Assembly (NCBI GenBank): GCA_947561715.1
Contig: OX387201.1
Coordinates: 17,312,001-17,376,000, forward strand
Direction: 5' to 3'
Origin: Ascidia mentula
Lineage: Eukaryota; Chordata; Ascidiacea; Phlebobranchia; Ascidiidae
Length of the DNA: 64,000 bases
Shown: one piece after another, positions 45,672 through 58,000 of the stretch
How the letters are laid out: every line of letters starts with the position of its first letter
Position numbering within the stretch: position 1 is the stretch's first letter
Program-made: the position numbers and the translations under genes
The notes under the pieces: generated by a model
What the model saw: only the letters and a program-made list of their open reading frames with translations
Told to the model about the DNA's origin: nothing
Database searches by the model: none

Positions 45672-48600
45672 GCTGAGTGGATCCGGTGGGCTTTAGATTT
45701 ATGATAAATTTACTTTGAAAATACCAGATGCGTTTCTCCTTCAAATAAAAAACAGTTGGTTAATATATTGAATGTTAAACTAAGCAACGTTTGCGTGGAA
45801 CAACATACTTTCGGAGGAATTGACAAAATATTCTGCATATGTATTTAAATTGCAAACAAAAAACATTTCAACCTCCAGAAAAATAAATTGCACTTGATAA
45901 TAAAGCAACTACTTTATAGCTTCACCGCATTTTAACTGCCTACTCAAGAACCTTCGTCATTCAAGAGACAAAAAAAAAGTGGAAAAAACACTATAGTATG
46001 AGAACAGTGGGTCAATTGCACTCTGCCTGTTGCTGCCAACAAGAGTACAGCCCTCACATCTCGACTTGATTCACAACTGAAGTATGTTAATTTGCACACG
46101 CAAACATTTATTGCATCGACAAACAGGCCTTTGGCAACAGACGTTAATGTTTAATTTCAACGTAAAGCACCGACGTTTGTTACTTGTAATTGCAATAACA
46201 CGCAATTGCCGTAACAATAAAAGGTCTCAAAGTTCGTTCGTGTGCCATAAAGCATACTTCCCTTCCGGTAACGTTTTCCGCGGTGCTTCACTTACTACAA
46301 ATGAATTTTTACTACACATAATCACGATTATACAGGCGGTTAAAATATGAAACATAACCACAAATCTCGCGAACTTACGCATCGAATAACGTTAGCACAC
46401 GTCGGAGAAACGAGTTTCGCAAACCTTTCGAGCCATCCGTCACAACCCCTGTCACCAGTGCCCTCAGCGACAGATCAGCGCCCATTGTTCCTCGGATGAG
46501 TTCCCGACCGAGCTTTAAACACGCCGTGAACGCATGACCGCGCAAGTCACGTGACACAAAGGGAAACCTTTTTTCTGCGTTGGTTCCTATTCACCCACAG
46601 CCATGTTTGCTTGAAAAAGACTTTCTCATTAGCTCTTCCGGGCTCCAATGACGTAGTTGTTGACAGACTGGGAGTTATCTTAAAGCGACGGCGCATTGAT
46701 AAAGTGACTACCAGTTACCCATACGGTGGATTGCAAAAGCGTTTTTAAACGTTTTGTCGTTGGTAATCTTGGCGTTTCGCCAAACTCACTATCGGTTTTA
46801 CTTCGCGGTTCTGCAAAACCGCTTCGGAGGAAGGCGGATACTTGTTTTATCTTGAACGCGATAACCAGACGGGGTTCCGTTACTCGTTACTTGGGTCGTT
46901 GCAACCAAGTGGTAATCAAGAAACCACTTTCAAAAACATCTTAGTCAGCTTTTTGTAATGAGTAATGCAAACTCTTGTTTTCGGATATTTTCGCAAAGAA
47001 TCCCCCTGTTAATACCCAATACTTCGTTTCCTCCTTGTGGCCGCCTTCGCAGCATGCTTAACGTTTTGTAACACCACTAGCACAAAGGGAAAATTTCGAT
47101 TCCGCAAATAGCTCAACAACTTTTCCATGCCCAGCTGGGCGCGTTTTTGTGTGACGTAAAATGCGGTAAACCGAATACTTGTAAGGCGCAAGTTCGCCTG
47201 GAATAACCGAAACTGTATGAGTCATGCAGGAAACAAAAAGAAACGAGAACTGATAAAATTGCACCACTTCAATGTTATGGAAGATACACCATAAACACCA
47301 AAGCCTACAAAAGAAATCGCATGCAAGCTGGGTTATATACAGTCTGGTTTATCTTTATTTGTAAGTGTTACATAAAAATCGTTAAAATTACGACAATGCT
47401 AATGTAAATTTAAACGCTGAAGAAAAATAAAAACACACTGACCCTTAGTAAAATAACATAGACTAAACCGATGCTCATATGCCTGCTTGGCATACTCATT
47501 AGCAAGTGTTGGCTATCAAATATGTGTCCTTTCGTCGCATAAAGCATGCGTCATACGATTTTGTGTTAGACGTACCTTCAAAAATTGGCAGTGTTGGCAT
47601 CGCCATTTCTCTGCTCAGCAGTTTTCGAACAATCAATGACGTTGAAAATAAAGCAAATCATCATCAATGCGACTGATTCGCAATTCGATTGTTGAAATAG
47701 AAAAATTGCTTCTTGTTTATAATAGCTATAGCGGCAAACACGTTTCATACTGAAGAAACCTTGTTATAAAATCTTTTGGCCAAAATTGCTTGCGTTTTAA
47801 AATACAAAAACCACTAAGTTTAGGAATGATTCCTTAACGCAATCATAAGTTCCGCTCCGTGGGCGGGAGTAGCTACCTCCTTCTTTGTTCGGGAAATTCT
47901 TTTGAAATAATAACTCACTTGACATTTACATTTGTTTCTCTTGAACACCTTCCCTGCTACGTTGGGTAAAACGGCGGCAGAGCAACCGATCTCTGGTTCT
48001 CAGCTAAATATAAACTATTGATGGCGTTGTGGTTTTTTGGTTAGGTCTCGGGTAACTTGTCGTCATTGCTGGGCGTCACAGTGCTTCTTGGGCATTGTCT
48101 GTCTGTTTGGGCAACTTCGCGGCATTTTAAAGCCTATTAAGTATTCAAGTGGTTAAAAAAGCTGTTAAATGATTAAGTGACTCATCTTTATGGTCCGTTA
48201 CCGGGCATTTTAGTTATTTCTCTGTTGAATAGAAAAGTTTTTTTGTGATTATGATTAAAATACAATTGCATGACTTTTTTGAATTAGGTGCCTGATGGGA
48301 ATGTAAGATAAAAAGCAAAGTGTCAGAAAAACTGAACAAAGTAGCAAATCACCACCAAAATTAAACGTTTGCCATACCAAGCTATATGTTTATTTATTAC
48401 AACCACTTATATTCCTGCTTGCTATATTATTCACTACCACGTTAAAAATTGATTGACAGGTTACAATATAACTACAAAAGAACTCGGTTTATCCGGATGG
48501 AAAAGTCATGCCTTGATCTTGAAAAGATTTGATTAAACTTTCCCGCCACACCAACGTGGATGAGGGTATCAGAGTATAGCAACATAATATCAAGGACTTT

Positions 48601-48814
48601 TGTTTTGGTTATTTGTTTGTATTTTACATTATTAATAATTATTTACAATCAAATTTTAGCCTTTTTTATGATTCTTTCAAACGAATTGTTGAAAGCCATG
48701 GTATAAAATCGCCAAAGTTTTTAATCTCATCCACGATACGGTCGATTGATTCCAAAAACAACAAACAAATCAAAAGGACCCGGCATCGGCATTCCGTGTT
48801 GTGATTGCGATTTG
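45672..48814. other. Intergenic region before the foldback element
   Basis: A CpG-richer patch at about 46,375-46,560 contains GTCACGTGAC and an open minus-strand frame ending at a donor-like GATGC/GTAAGT. It may be a promoter with a first exon. The remainder is AT-rich and shows no gene that I can support. Confidence 0.4.
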
Positions 48815-49075
48815 ACCACCCTCATTCTGGCAGAATTCTGGCAGAATAATTTTGCAAATTTGCCACATTCTACAAGGTACAACAGGCATTTACTCAAAAA
48901 TTGTTTTTTTTTTGATTAGAATCAAATTACAGAGATGAGCAAGCAGATCAAACCTCAAAAAACATTTAAACAACATTTTCCGCAGCTGTATCAATCAAAA
49001 AAATCGCGAATTAAAAAAATCGCCTGGTTTTGCGATTCAGCATAATGGCGGCATGCGAAAAACTAGTCTAATACA

Positions 49076-50371
49076 AAGAATTCTGCTCGGCGTTCTGGCA
49101 ATAGGTGCCAATATTGACCAATATCAAGAGAACGGAAATTTAATTCTCTACAACATGCAATTAACAAATTTGAAATTAAGGTGCCGGATGACCTTCAAAT
49201 CGCCGATTGAAGACGACCCGCTTTGAGCGAATCAGCAGCGTAATGGCGTAATGTCGGCATGCGAAAAACTTCCTTATTAAAACAATTCTGCTCGGCGTTC
49301 TCGCAATAGGTGCCAATATTGACCAATATCAAGAGAACGGAAATTTAATTCTCTACAACATGCAATTAACAAATTTGAAATTAAGGTGCCGGATGACCTT
49401 CAAATCGCCGATTGAAGACGACCCGCTTTGAGCGAATCAGCAGCGTAATGGCGTAATGTCGGCATGCGAAAAACTTCCCTACTAAAACAATTCTGCTCGG
49501 CGTTCTCGCAATAGGTGCCAATATTGACCAATATCAAGAGAACGGAAATTTAATTCTCTACAACATGCAATTAACAAATTTGAAATTAAGGTGCCGGATG
49601 ACCTTCAAATCGCCGATTGAAGACGACCCGCTTTGAGCGAATCAGCAGCGTAATGGCGTAATGTCGGCATGCGAAAAACTTCCCTATTAAAACAATTCTG
49701 CTCGGAGTTCTCGCAATAGGTGCCAATATTGACCAATATCAAGAGAACGGAAATTTAATTCTCTACAACATGCAATTAACAAATTTGAAATTAAGGTGCC
49801 GGATGACCTTCAAATCGCCGATTGAAGACGACCCGCTTTGAGCGAATCAGCAGCGTAATGGCGTAATGTCGGCATGCGAAAAACTTCCCTATTAAAACAA
49901 TTCTGCTCGGCGTTCTCGCAATAGGTGCCAATATTGACCAATATCAAGAGAACGGAAATTTAATTCTCTACAACATGCAATTAACAATTTTGAAATTAAG
50001 GTGCCGGATGACCTTCAAATCGCCGATTGAAGACGACCCGCTTTGAGCGAATCAGCAGCGTAATGGCGTAATGTCGGCATGCGAAAAACTTCCCTATTAA
50101 AACAATTCTGCTCGGCGTTCTCGCAATAGGTGCCAATATTGACCAATATCAAGAGAACGGAAATTTAATTCTCTACAACATGCAATTAACAAATTTGAAA
50201 TTAAGGTGCCGGATGACCTTCAAATCGCCGATTGAAGACGACCCGCTTTGAGCGAATCAGCAGCGTAATGGCGTAATGTCGGCATGCGAAAAACTTCCCT
50301 ACTAAAACAATTCTGCTCGGCGTTCTCGCAATAGGTGCCAATATTGACCAATATCAAGAGAACGGAAATTT
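49076..50371 (+). repeat. 205 bp tandem array, left arm
   Basis: The phrase CTGCTCGGCGTTCTCGCAAT recurs every 205 bases (49,086, 49,291, 49,496, 49,701, 49,906, 50,111, 50,316, counted at CTCGG). Monomers are nearly identical; the outermost differs most (GTTCTGGC in place of GTTCTCGC) and mirrors the outermost monomer of the right arm. Confidence 0.95.
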
Positions 50372-51493
50372 ATTTATTGTTTCCTAATACATATTTTGCT
50401 ATATTTATGTGTAGCTGATGGATTGTTTTCTTCATTTCTTTGTCATGTGCTGTTCAGATAAAATTGCAAATGGAACAAAATAAAAAGGTATGTAAGATGC
50501 ACAATGCTTTATGTTGGTTTATTACATAAGTTACACACTTACTAAAATATGTTTATTGGTGTAATAACAACTTATTTATGTGTTGCATTATTTTTTGGGG
50601 AAAACAGACCTGTACAATAAAACCTGCTGAATGCATGAACCAAAAGTGTAGCACAGTCTGGACTGAAGGACCAAACTTGATTACACCATAAGCCTTCTAA
50701 ATTTATAACTTTGTGCTCTTTGGATAAAATGGCAACAAATTTTAGAGGTATGTGACATATATAACGCTAAATACTATTTTTTCCAATACACACAAACATA
50801 TTTATTTACTGTTTATCCTGTGACATCTGTTGCATAATTTATTTCTGTGACAAAATACTGTAAAAAAAATATGCTCTATTTTCTGTGCAGGTCGTGATTC
50901 ATTTCTTCACTGTTCAGTTCGAAAAAAAAGGAAAAGTTGAATTGTGATGGTTACTTTTGAGGGGAAAAAAATTGAAAATGTAGTGTAATTCATACTACAC
51001 CTGACAAATTCCTGCAAATGTGTCATTGATAGGGGAGTCAGGAGATAATAGGAGGGAGGTTATTAAAAAATTTTCATGTTAGGTACCACGAATCCATACG
51101 GGTTGATAAACTTTTCGGTATCTGAGATCAAATCCTAATAGAATGCAACAGTACAGTCAAACGATAACGCGCGAAATATGTCCTCATCAACGTCAATGCG
51201 TCATAAGGGACAAACAAAAAGAAAGGCAATCTTCGACCAAAACGAATTTCAATGCCAGGACCAAACTTTATTTTATGAAAATAGGACTAAAGACCGCATA
51301 TCAGCAACTCTATTAAAATAGTTTTGCCCGCGGGGATTGCCCGTCTTGTACTCCTGCGTCATAGAGATTCTCAGTTTCGTCACAAGGCAACCGGTGATGC
51401 ATTGGGGTCAATTTTCTGGTTGAATGAGCAAGAAGTCACGTGGTATAGCGATTTTCAGCGTGTTAGGTGCAGTTTTAGTGCATTTTTTGTTTT
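50372..51493. other. Core of the foldback element
   Basis: AT-rich and non-repetitive, without a long frame. It contains splice-like phrases (for example GTATGTAAG, TTCTGTGCAG) but no recognisable protein. It could be the remnant of a transposase region or captured host DNA. Confidence 0.45.
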
Positions 51494-54400
51494 AATAGGG
51501 AAGTTTTTCGCATGCCGACATTACGCCATTACGCTGCTGATTCGCTCAAAGCGGGTCGTCTTCAATCGGCGATTTGAAGGTCATCCGGCACCTTAATTTC
51601 AAATTTGTTAATTGCATGTTGTAGAGAATTAAATTTCCGTTCTCTTGATATTGGTCAATATTGGCACCTATTGCGAGAACGCCGAGCAGAATTGTTTTAA
51701 TAGGGAAGTTTTTCGCATGCCGACATTACGCCATTACGCTGCTGATTCGCTCAAAGCGGGTCGTCTTCAATCGGCGATTTGAAGGTCATCCGGCACCTTA
51801 ATTTCAAATTTGTTAATTGCATGTTGTAGAGAATTAAATTTCCGTTCTCTTGATATTGGTCAATATTGGCACCTATTGCGAGAACGCCGAGCAGAATTGT
51901 TTTAGTAGGGAAGTTTTTCGCATGCCGACATTACGCCATTACGCTGCTGATTCGCTCAAAGCGGGTCGTCTTCAATCGGCGATTTGAAAATCATCCGGCA
52001 CCTTAATTTCAAATTTGTTAATTGCATGTTGTAGAGAATTAAATTTCCGTTCTCTTGATATTGGTCAATATTGGCACCTATTGCGAGAACGCCGAGCAGA
52101 ATTGTTTTAATAGGGAAGTTTTTCGCATGCCGACATTACGCCATTACGCTGCTGATTCGCTCAAAGCGGGTCGTCTTCAATCGGCGATTTGAAGGTCATC
52201 CGGCACCTTAATTTCAAATTTGTTAATTGCATGTTGTAGAGAATTAAATTTCCGTTCTCTTGATATTGGTCAATATTGGCACCTATTGCGAGAACGCCGA
52301 GCAGAATTGTTTTAATAGGGAAGTTTTTCGCATGCCGACATTACGCCATTACGCTGCTGATTCGCTCAAAGCGGGTCGTCTTCAATCGGCGATTTGAAGG
52401 TCATCCGGCACCTTAATTTCAAATTTGTTAATTGCATGTTGTAGAGAATTAAATTTCCGTTCTCTTGATATTGGTCAATATTGGCACCTATTGCGAGAAC
52501 GCCGAGCAGAATTGTTTTAATAGGGAAGTTTTTCGCATGCCGACATTACGCCATTACGCTGCTGATTCGCTCAAAGCGGGTCGTCTTCAATCGGCGATTT
52601 GAAGGTCATCCGGCACCTTAATTTCAAATTTGTTAATTGCATGTTGTAGAGAATTAAATTTCCGTTCTCTTGATATTGGTCAATATTGGCACCTATTGCG
52701 AGAACGCCGAGCAGAATTGTTTTAGTAGGGAAGTTTTTCGCATGCCGACATTACGCCATTACGCTGCTGATTCGCTCAAAGCGGGTCGTCTTCAATCGGC
52801 GATTTGAAAATCATCCGGCACCTTAATTTCAAATTTGTTAATTGCATGTTGTAGAGAATTAAATTTCCGTTCTCTTGATATTGGTCAATATTGGCACCTA
52901 TTGCGAGAACGCCGAGCAGAATTGTTTTAATAGGGAAGTTTTTCGCATGCCGACATTACGCCATTACGCTGCTGATTCGCTCAAAGCGGGTCGTCTTCAA
53001 TCGGCGATTTGAAGGTCATCCGGCACCTTAATTTCAAATTTGTTAATTGCATGTTGTAGAGAATTAAATTTCCGTTCTCTTGATATTGGTCAATATTGGC
53101 ACCTATTGCGAGAACGCCGAGCAGAATTGTTTTAATAGGGAAGTTTTTCGCATGCCGACATTACGCCATTACGCTGCTGATTCGCTCAAAGCGGGTCGTC
53201 TTCAATCGGCGATTTGAAGGTCATCCGGCACCTTAATTTCAAATTTGTTAATTGCATGTTGTAGAGAATTAAATTTCCGTTCTCTTGATATTGGTCAATA
53301 TTGGCACCTATTGCGAGAACGCCGAGCAGAATTGTTTTAATAGGGAAGTTTTTCGCATGCCGACATTACGCCATTACGCTGCTGATTCGCTCAAAGCGGG
53401 TCGTCTTCAATCGGCGATTTGAAGGTCATCCGGCACCTTAAATTCAAATTTGTTAATTGCATGTTGTAGAGAATTAAATTTCCGTTCTCTTGATATTGGT
53501 CAATATTGGCACCTATTGCCAGAACGCCGAGCAGAATTGTTTTAGTAGGGAAGTTTTTCGCATGCCGACATTACGCCATTACGCTGCTGATTCGCTCAAA
53601 GCGGGTCGTCTTCAATCGGCGATTTGAAGGTCATCCGGCACCTTAAATTCAAATTTGTTAATTGCATGTTGTAGAGAATTAAATTTCCGTTCTCTTGATA
53701 TTGGTCAATATTGGCACCTATTGCCAGAACGCCGAGCAGAATTGTTTTAGTAGGGAAGTTTTTCGCATGCCGACATTACGCCATTACGCTGCTGATTCGC
53801 TCAAAGCGGGTCGTCTTCAATCGGCGATTTGAAGGTCATCCGGCACCTTAATTTCAAATTTGTTAATTGCATGTTGTAGAGAATTAAATTTCCGTTCTCT
53901 TGATATTGGTCAATATTGGCACCTATTGCGAGAACGCCGAGCAGAATTGTTTTAATAGGGAAGTTTTTCGCATGCCGACATTACGCCATTACGCTGCTGA
54001 TTCGCTCAAAGCGGGTCGTCTTCAATCGGCGATTTGAAGGTCATCCGGCACCTTAATTTCAAATTTGTTAATTGCATGTTGTAGAGAATTAAATTTCCGT
54101 TCTCTTGATATTGGTCAATATTGGCACCTATTGCCAGAACGCCGAGCAGAATTGTTTTAATAGGGAAGTTTTTCGCATGCCGACATTACGCCATTACGCT
54201 GCTGATTCGCTCAAAGCGGGTCGTCTTCAATCGGCGATTTGAAGGTCATCCGGCACCTTAATTTCAAATTTGTTAATTGCATGTTGTAGAGAATTAAATT
54301 TCCGTTCTCTTGATATTGGTCAATATTGGCACCTATTGCGAGAACGCCGAGCAGAATTGTATTAATAGGGAAGTTTTTCGCATGCCGACATTACGCCATT

Positions 54401-54585
54401 ACGCTGCTGATTCGCTCAAAGCGGGTCGTCTTCAATCGGCGATTTGAAGGTCATCCGGCACCTTAATTTCAAATTTGTTAATTGCATGTTGTAGAGAATT
54501 AAATTTCCGTTCTCTTGATATTGGTCAATATTGGCACCTATTGCCAGAACGCCGAGCAGAATTCTTTGTATTAGACTAGTTTTTC
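51494..54585 (-). repeat. 205 bp tandem array, right arm, with 4-mer higher-order pattern
   Basis: About 15 monomers in inverse orientation to the left arm. Variant phrases repeat at multiples of the monomer: GATTTGAAAATCATCC at about 51,983 and 52,803 (820 = 4 x 205), and CCTTAAATTCAAATTTG in two adjacent monomers near 53,436 and 53,641. Local amplification of one to four monomers explains this. Confidence 0.93.
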
Positions 54586-55063
54586 GCATGCCGCCATTAT
54601 GCTGAATCGCAAAACCAGGCGATTTTTTTAATTCGCGATTTTTTTGATTGATACAGCTGCGGAAAATGTTGTTTAAATGTTTTTTGAGGTTTGATCTGCT
54701 TGCTCATCTCTGTAATTTGATTCTAATCCAAAAAAAAACAATTTTTGAGTAAATGCCTGTTGTACCTTGTAGAATGTGGCAAATTTGCAAAATTATTCTG
54801 CCAGAATTCTGCCAGAATGAGGGTGGTGCGATTTGCGAAAGGCAATGCAGATGTTTTTTCAGCTTTAAAACAGTTATGTGGCTTAGTTACCACAGCACAG
54901 CCTTCATGTACGATAATGGTGGTATTACAGCTTATATTTTGGTTGTATTTGTTTGTTAAGACCTATCCTTTGAAATTACTTGGTCTACAACAACTCTTGT
55001 AGGAATTGGTTGTAAAAGGCACCTGTTATCTTTTATAAATGTGGAACTATTAAAGTAGCTGCA

Positions 55064-58000
55064 ATGGAACTGAATGAATCTGTTGATGGTTTGATAAAGG
55101 TGATAGGTAATTACACTACAAAGGAAGAACTGGTGAAATCACTTAAGTCTCTGAGGTGAGATTGCAAATGCAGAAAAAACAAATTTGAAAAGAAGTAGTG
55201 TCACTTTGTTGCTACGGGTAAATTTGTTCGTCAAATGTGACTAACATGTGTCTTTCAGGTCTGCTGCAATTGAAGATGGCCTCTCAGCATCACAAATTAC
55301 AACCCTAACTCGTATTGCTACTTGTGGGAAATTTAGTGAGATGATTTTTTGTAATCCATATATAAATTTTAAAACTGGCTGCTCAAAAACCATTTTTGGA
55401 GCTTAGTGTTCACTAATCTTGTTGAATATATGTGCCAAAAAATGTCGTCGTTAACTTATAAAAATAAGCTAATGCAATAACATACGAAAAGCCTTACAAT
55501 CTGTTATATGTGTCAATGTTCTAAATTTATCTACAATTCCAACTGAATAAACAAATATGAAATTTTGGAATGCAATTTAACGAATATTTTTGAAACTGTT
55601 GACAGTTATTCTAATCTTTCAGTTTATTGAACACCACAAATTGTATGAAATCATTTATATTTTACATTTGTTTCTATATTTCATAAAGCTTGATATAAAA
55701 TTTATATAACTGTTTTTTTTGTACTTGCACAGATAGTGTGGTCTCAGGCCAAATAATAAGATGTTTAATACCAAGGGAGAGTGTACCAGAAGAAGTTGCC
55801 TTGCTGGTATTGTCCAAACTTTGTACTGGTGCTCAACACATAAAGGTTGTGTCTGGTGTTTTATAAAGTCTTTCTTATCACGCCTTAGAAATGAAATATA
55901 TACATTAAATAAAGGTTTCTGTAGATGTACTCTTGATAAACTAGTTAAATGTGTATGAATTCAAAACACTGGAACAACAAACGTGTTTTCTAGGTGCAAC
56001 ATATATTGTTGCGATGGATTGTTTTGGTTTTTGACTTGATTGCAACAAAAACCAAACTGCATGCATTGTACTCTGTAGTTCTTCATTTTATTGAAAGTGA
56101 AGTTCTATGTCCCACCGTCTGCCACCTGCTATTCTTATTGACACGAAAATGTGATGGTAAGATATTCTTTTTACATAAAATGTATATTTATCTCTGACTG
56201 TAAACTGTTTCAAATTCTTTGTTTATAATTACAGTGACACACCATCGAATTTTGAGACTTCTAAACTTGCAAAAGAGGATTGGACCACAGCCTTATTTAT
56301 GCGGACTGTTGACTGTATATAAGTGGGTATATTGAAGTGAAAATATCGGTATTTGTGCCTGTCTCATAGCAAAATTTTTACTGCAGGATGTACCAGCCAT
56401 CTTTAGTGTCGATGTCAGGTGGCTATCGAGTATTTTTTAAAAAAGTTGATCAACTCTGGGAACAAGCAATAAGGAAAGTTCAACAAAAGTATGGGCTCTG
56501 CATCGAAAGTGAAAAATTGCTTGCTTCAACCAATAAAGTAAGTGGCAAAGTTGTACAGACTTTATTGTGCTGTAGAAACTGGACACTGTTTCTTTCAGGT
56601 CTCTCGTGACTTTCCTGGTGTTGCAGACTAACGAGCCACCAGACAGAGATTATTTTATGTTTGTGGTAACTTAGTAGTCGATCTGTCGTAAATCTCCACC
56701 TGCTCTTAAAAGACCCAATAGATTGCAACAATGTGCAGTTTCTGTAACCCACTGTTCATCGTTGGTGTAACTGCTTCTGCACTCATTGTGTTAAAAAAAT
56801 GGCCTATGTAAACAAACTTTGGTAACAGAGTTGCAGAGATTTATTTTAAATAATTTTTTGATGAATATTTGATCGTCCATTTTAGGTTTTATCGAAGAAA
56901 GACAAAAGTTTGTTTTCTTCCCCTCAACCTTGCATGATGCAAGAAAGTCAACAAAGCAGTGTTCCTATTTCTCAGTTAATCACTGACAAGGTCCCAATGC
57001 ATCGGATTAAGTCTTTTCAGGAGGTGTGTTCCACTTTTATCAACACATTCAAAGCAATTTCTTGTGGTGTAATTTATTTCCAAACAAATTATAAAAGAAA
57101 GAAAATTAGAATTTGTCGTTGAAAATTCTAAGCAAATTTCTGTATATGTCGTCAAAGATTAATGGCTTGAAAGTTTTTTGCATTTATCCAAATTTTTGTT
57201 GTATTAAATTTTTTAATCTTCATTTCTGTCATGTAGGTTCTTGACCATTTTGGTCGTCTGGATTTAAGTTGTCAGTCGCACACACTTTTCTCATCCAAGA
57301 CTCTTCAACATGTGATTGCTGTCACAGCCGACCGAACTGTTGCCATTAGGTTGAGTTTTTGGCTCAACCACTGCTTGAGAAATGGTAATAATTCAAATGT
57401 TTCTAGTTATTTTGCTATAGTAGTTGTACAGAGAACATATAATGCAAATACATTTTGTTGGTTATCATAATAAAATACAGAATTGGTTGACAGACAAAAA
57501 CAATTGTTTTAAAACAGAACAAAAATATAAAAGTGCATCACAAGCGGAAAATAAACTTGTAACAACCTACTGTGGACTTGCTCTCCTGTATTATAAGTCA
57601 CACCTTGTTAATCTGAACTCTATACATCTGGCTATTTTTTACAGAACTGTTGGATGTTTCGGGAGAGACCAAAAAGGGAAAAGAACTACTTGAAACTTTA
57701 CTTAGTTTTTCCAATCTGATACAGGAATGTTTGCCAGTCTGCGAGGCATTTCTTTTCAGGTTCATAAATGTTTGTTTTTAAAACACTTTTTGAAAGACAT
57801 GTATAAACTCTCTGTGTCTCCGTGCATTTTTGTTGAAAAAATGTGTATAATATATACCCAAATTTTTAACGTTTCTGAAATAACATTTACAGGTACCTGT
57901 GTGTTTGGAATGGTGCTGACTACAGACCTCTTATACTTAAACTCATCACAAGATTGAGATTAATGCCGTTCGAAAGTAGGAAGACTTAGTTTTATTCCTT

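Larger units (their letters stand above)
48815..54827. mobile_element. 6.0 kb foldback DNA transposon with satellite-filled inverted arms
   Basis: Flanked by the 8 bp direct repeat GCGATTTG (48,807-48,814 and 54,828-54,835). Ends are perfect inverted repeats starting ACCACCCTCATTCTGGCAGA. Each arm has about 260 bases of unique terminal sequence, then a 205 bp tandem array: left about 6 copies, right about 15, in opposite orientation. A non-repetitive core of 1.1 kb lies between. No transposase was recognised, so it is probably non-autonomous. An 8 bp duplication fits hAT or P-like superfamilies, and long satellite arms recall Drosophila FB and Galileo. The superfamily is not settled. Confidence 0.88.

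Noticed and set aside
51324-51596. 90-codon frame at the right edge of the foldback core
   Set aside because: It runs into the first satellite monomer and has no transposase features.
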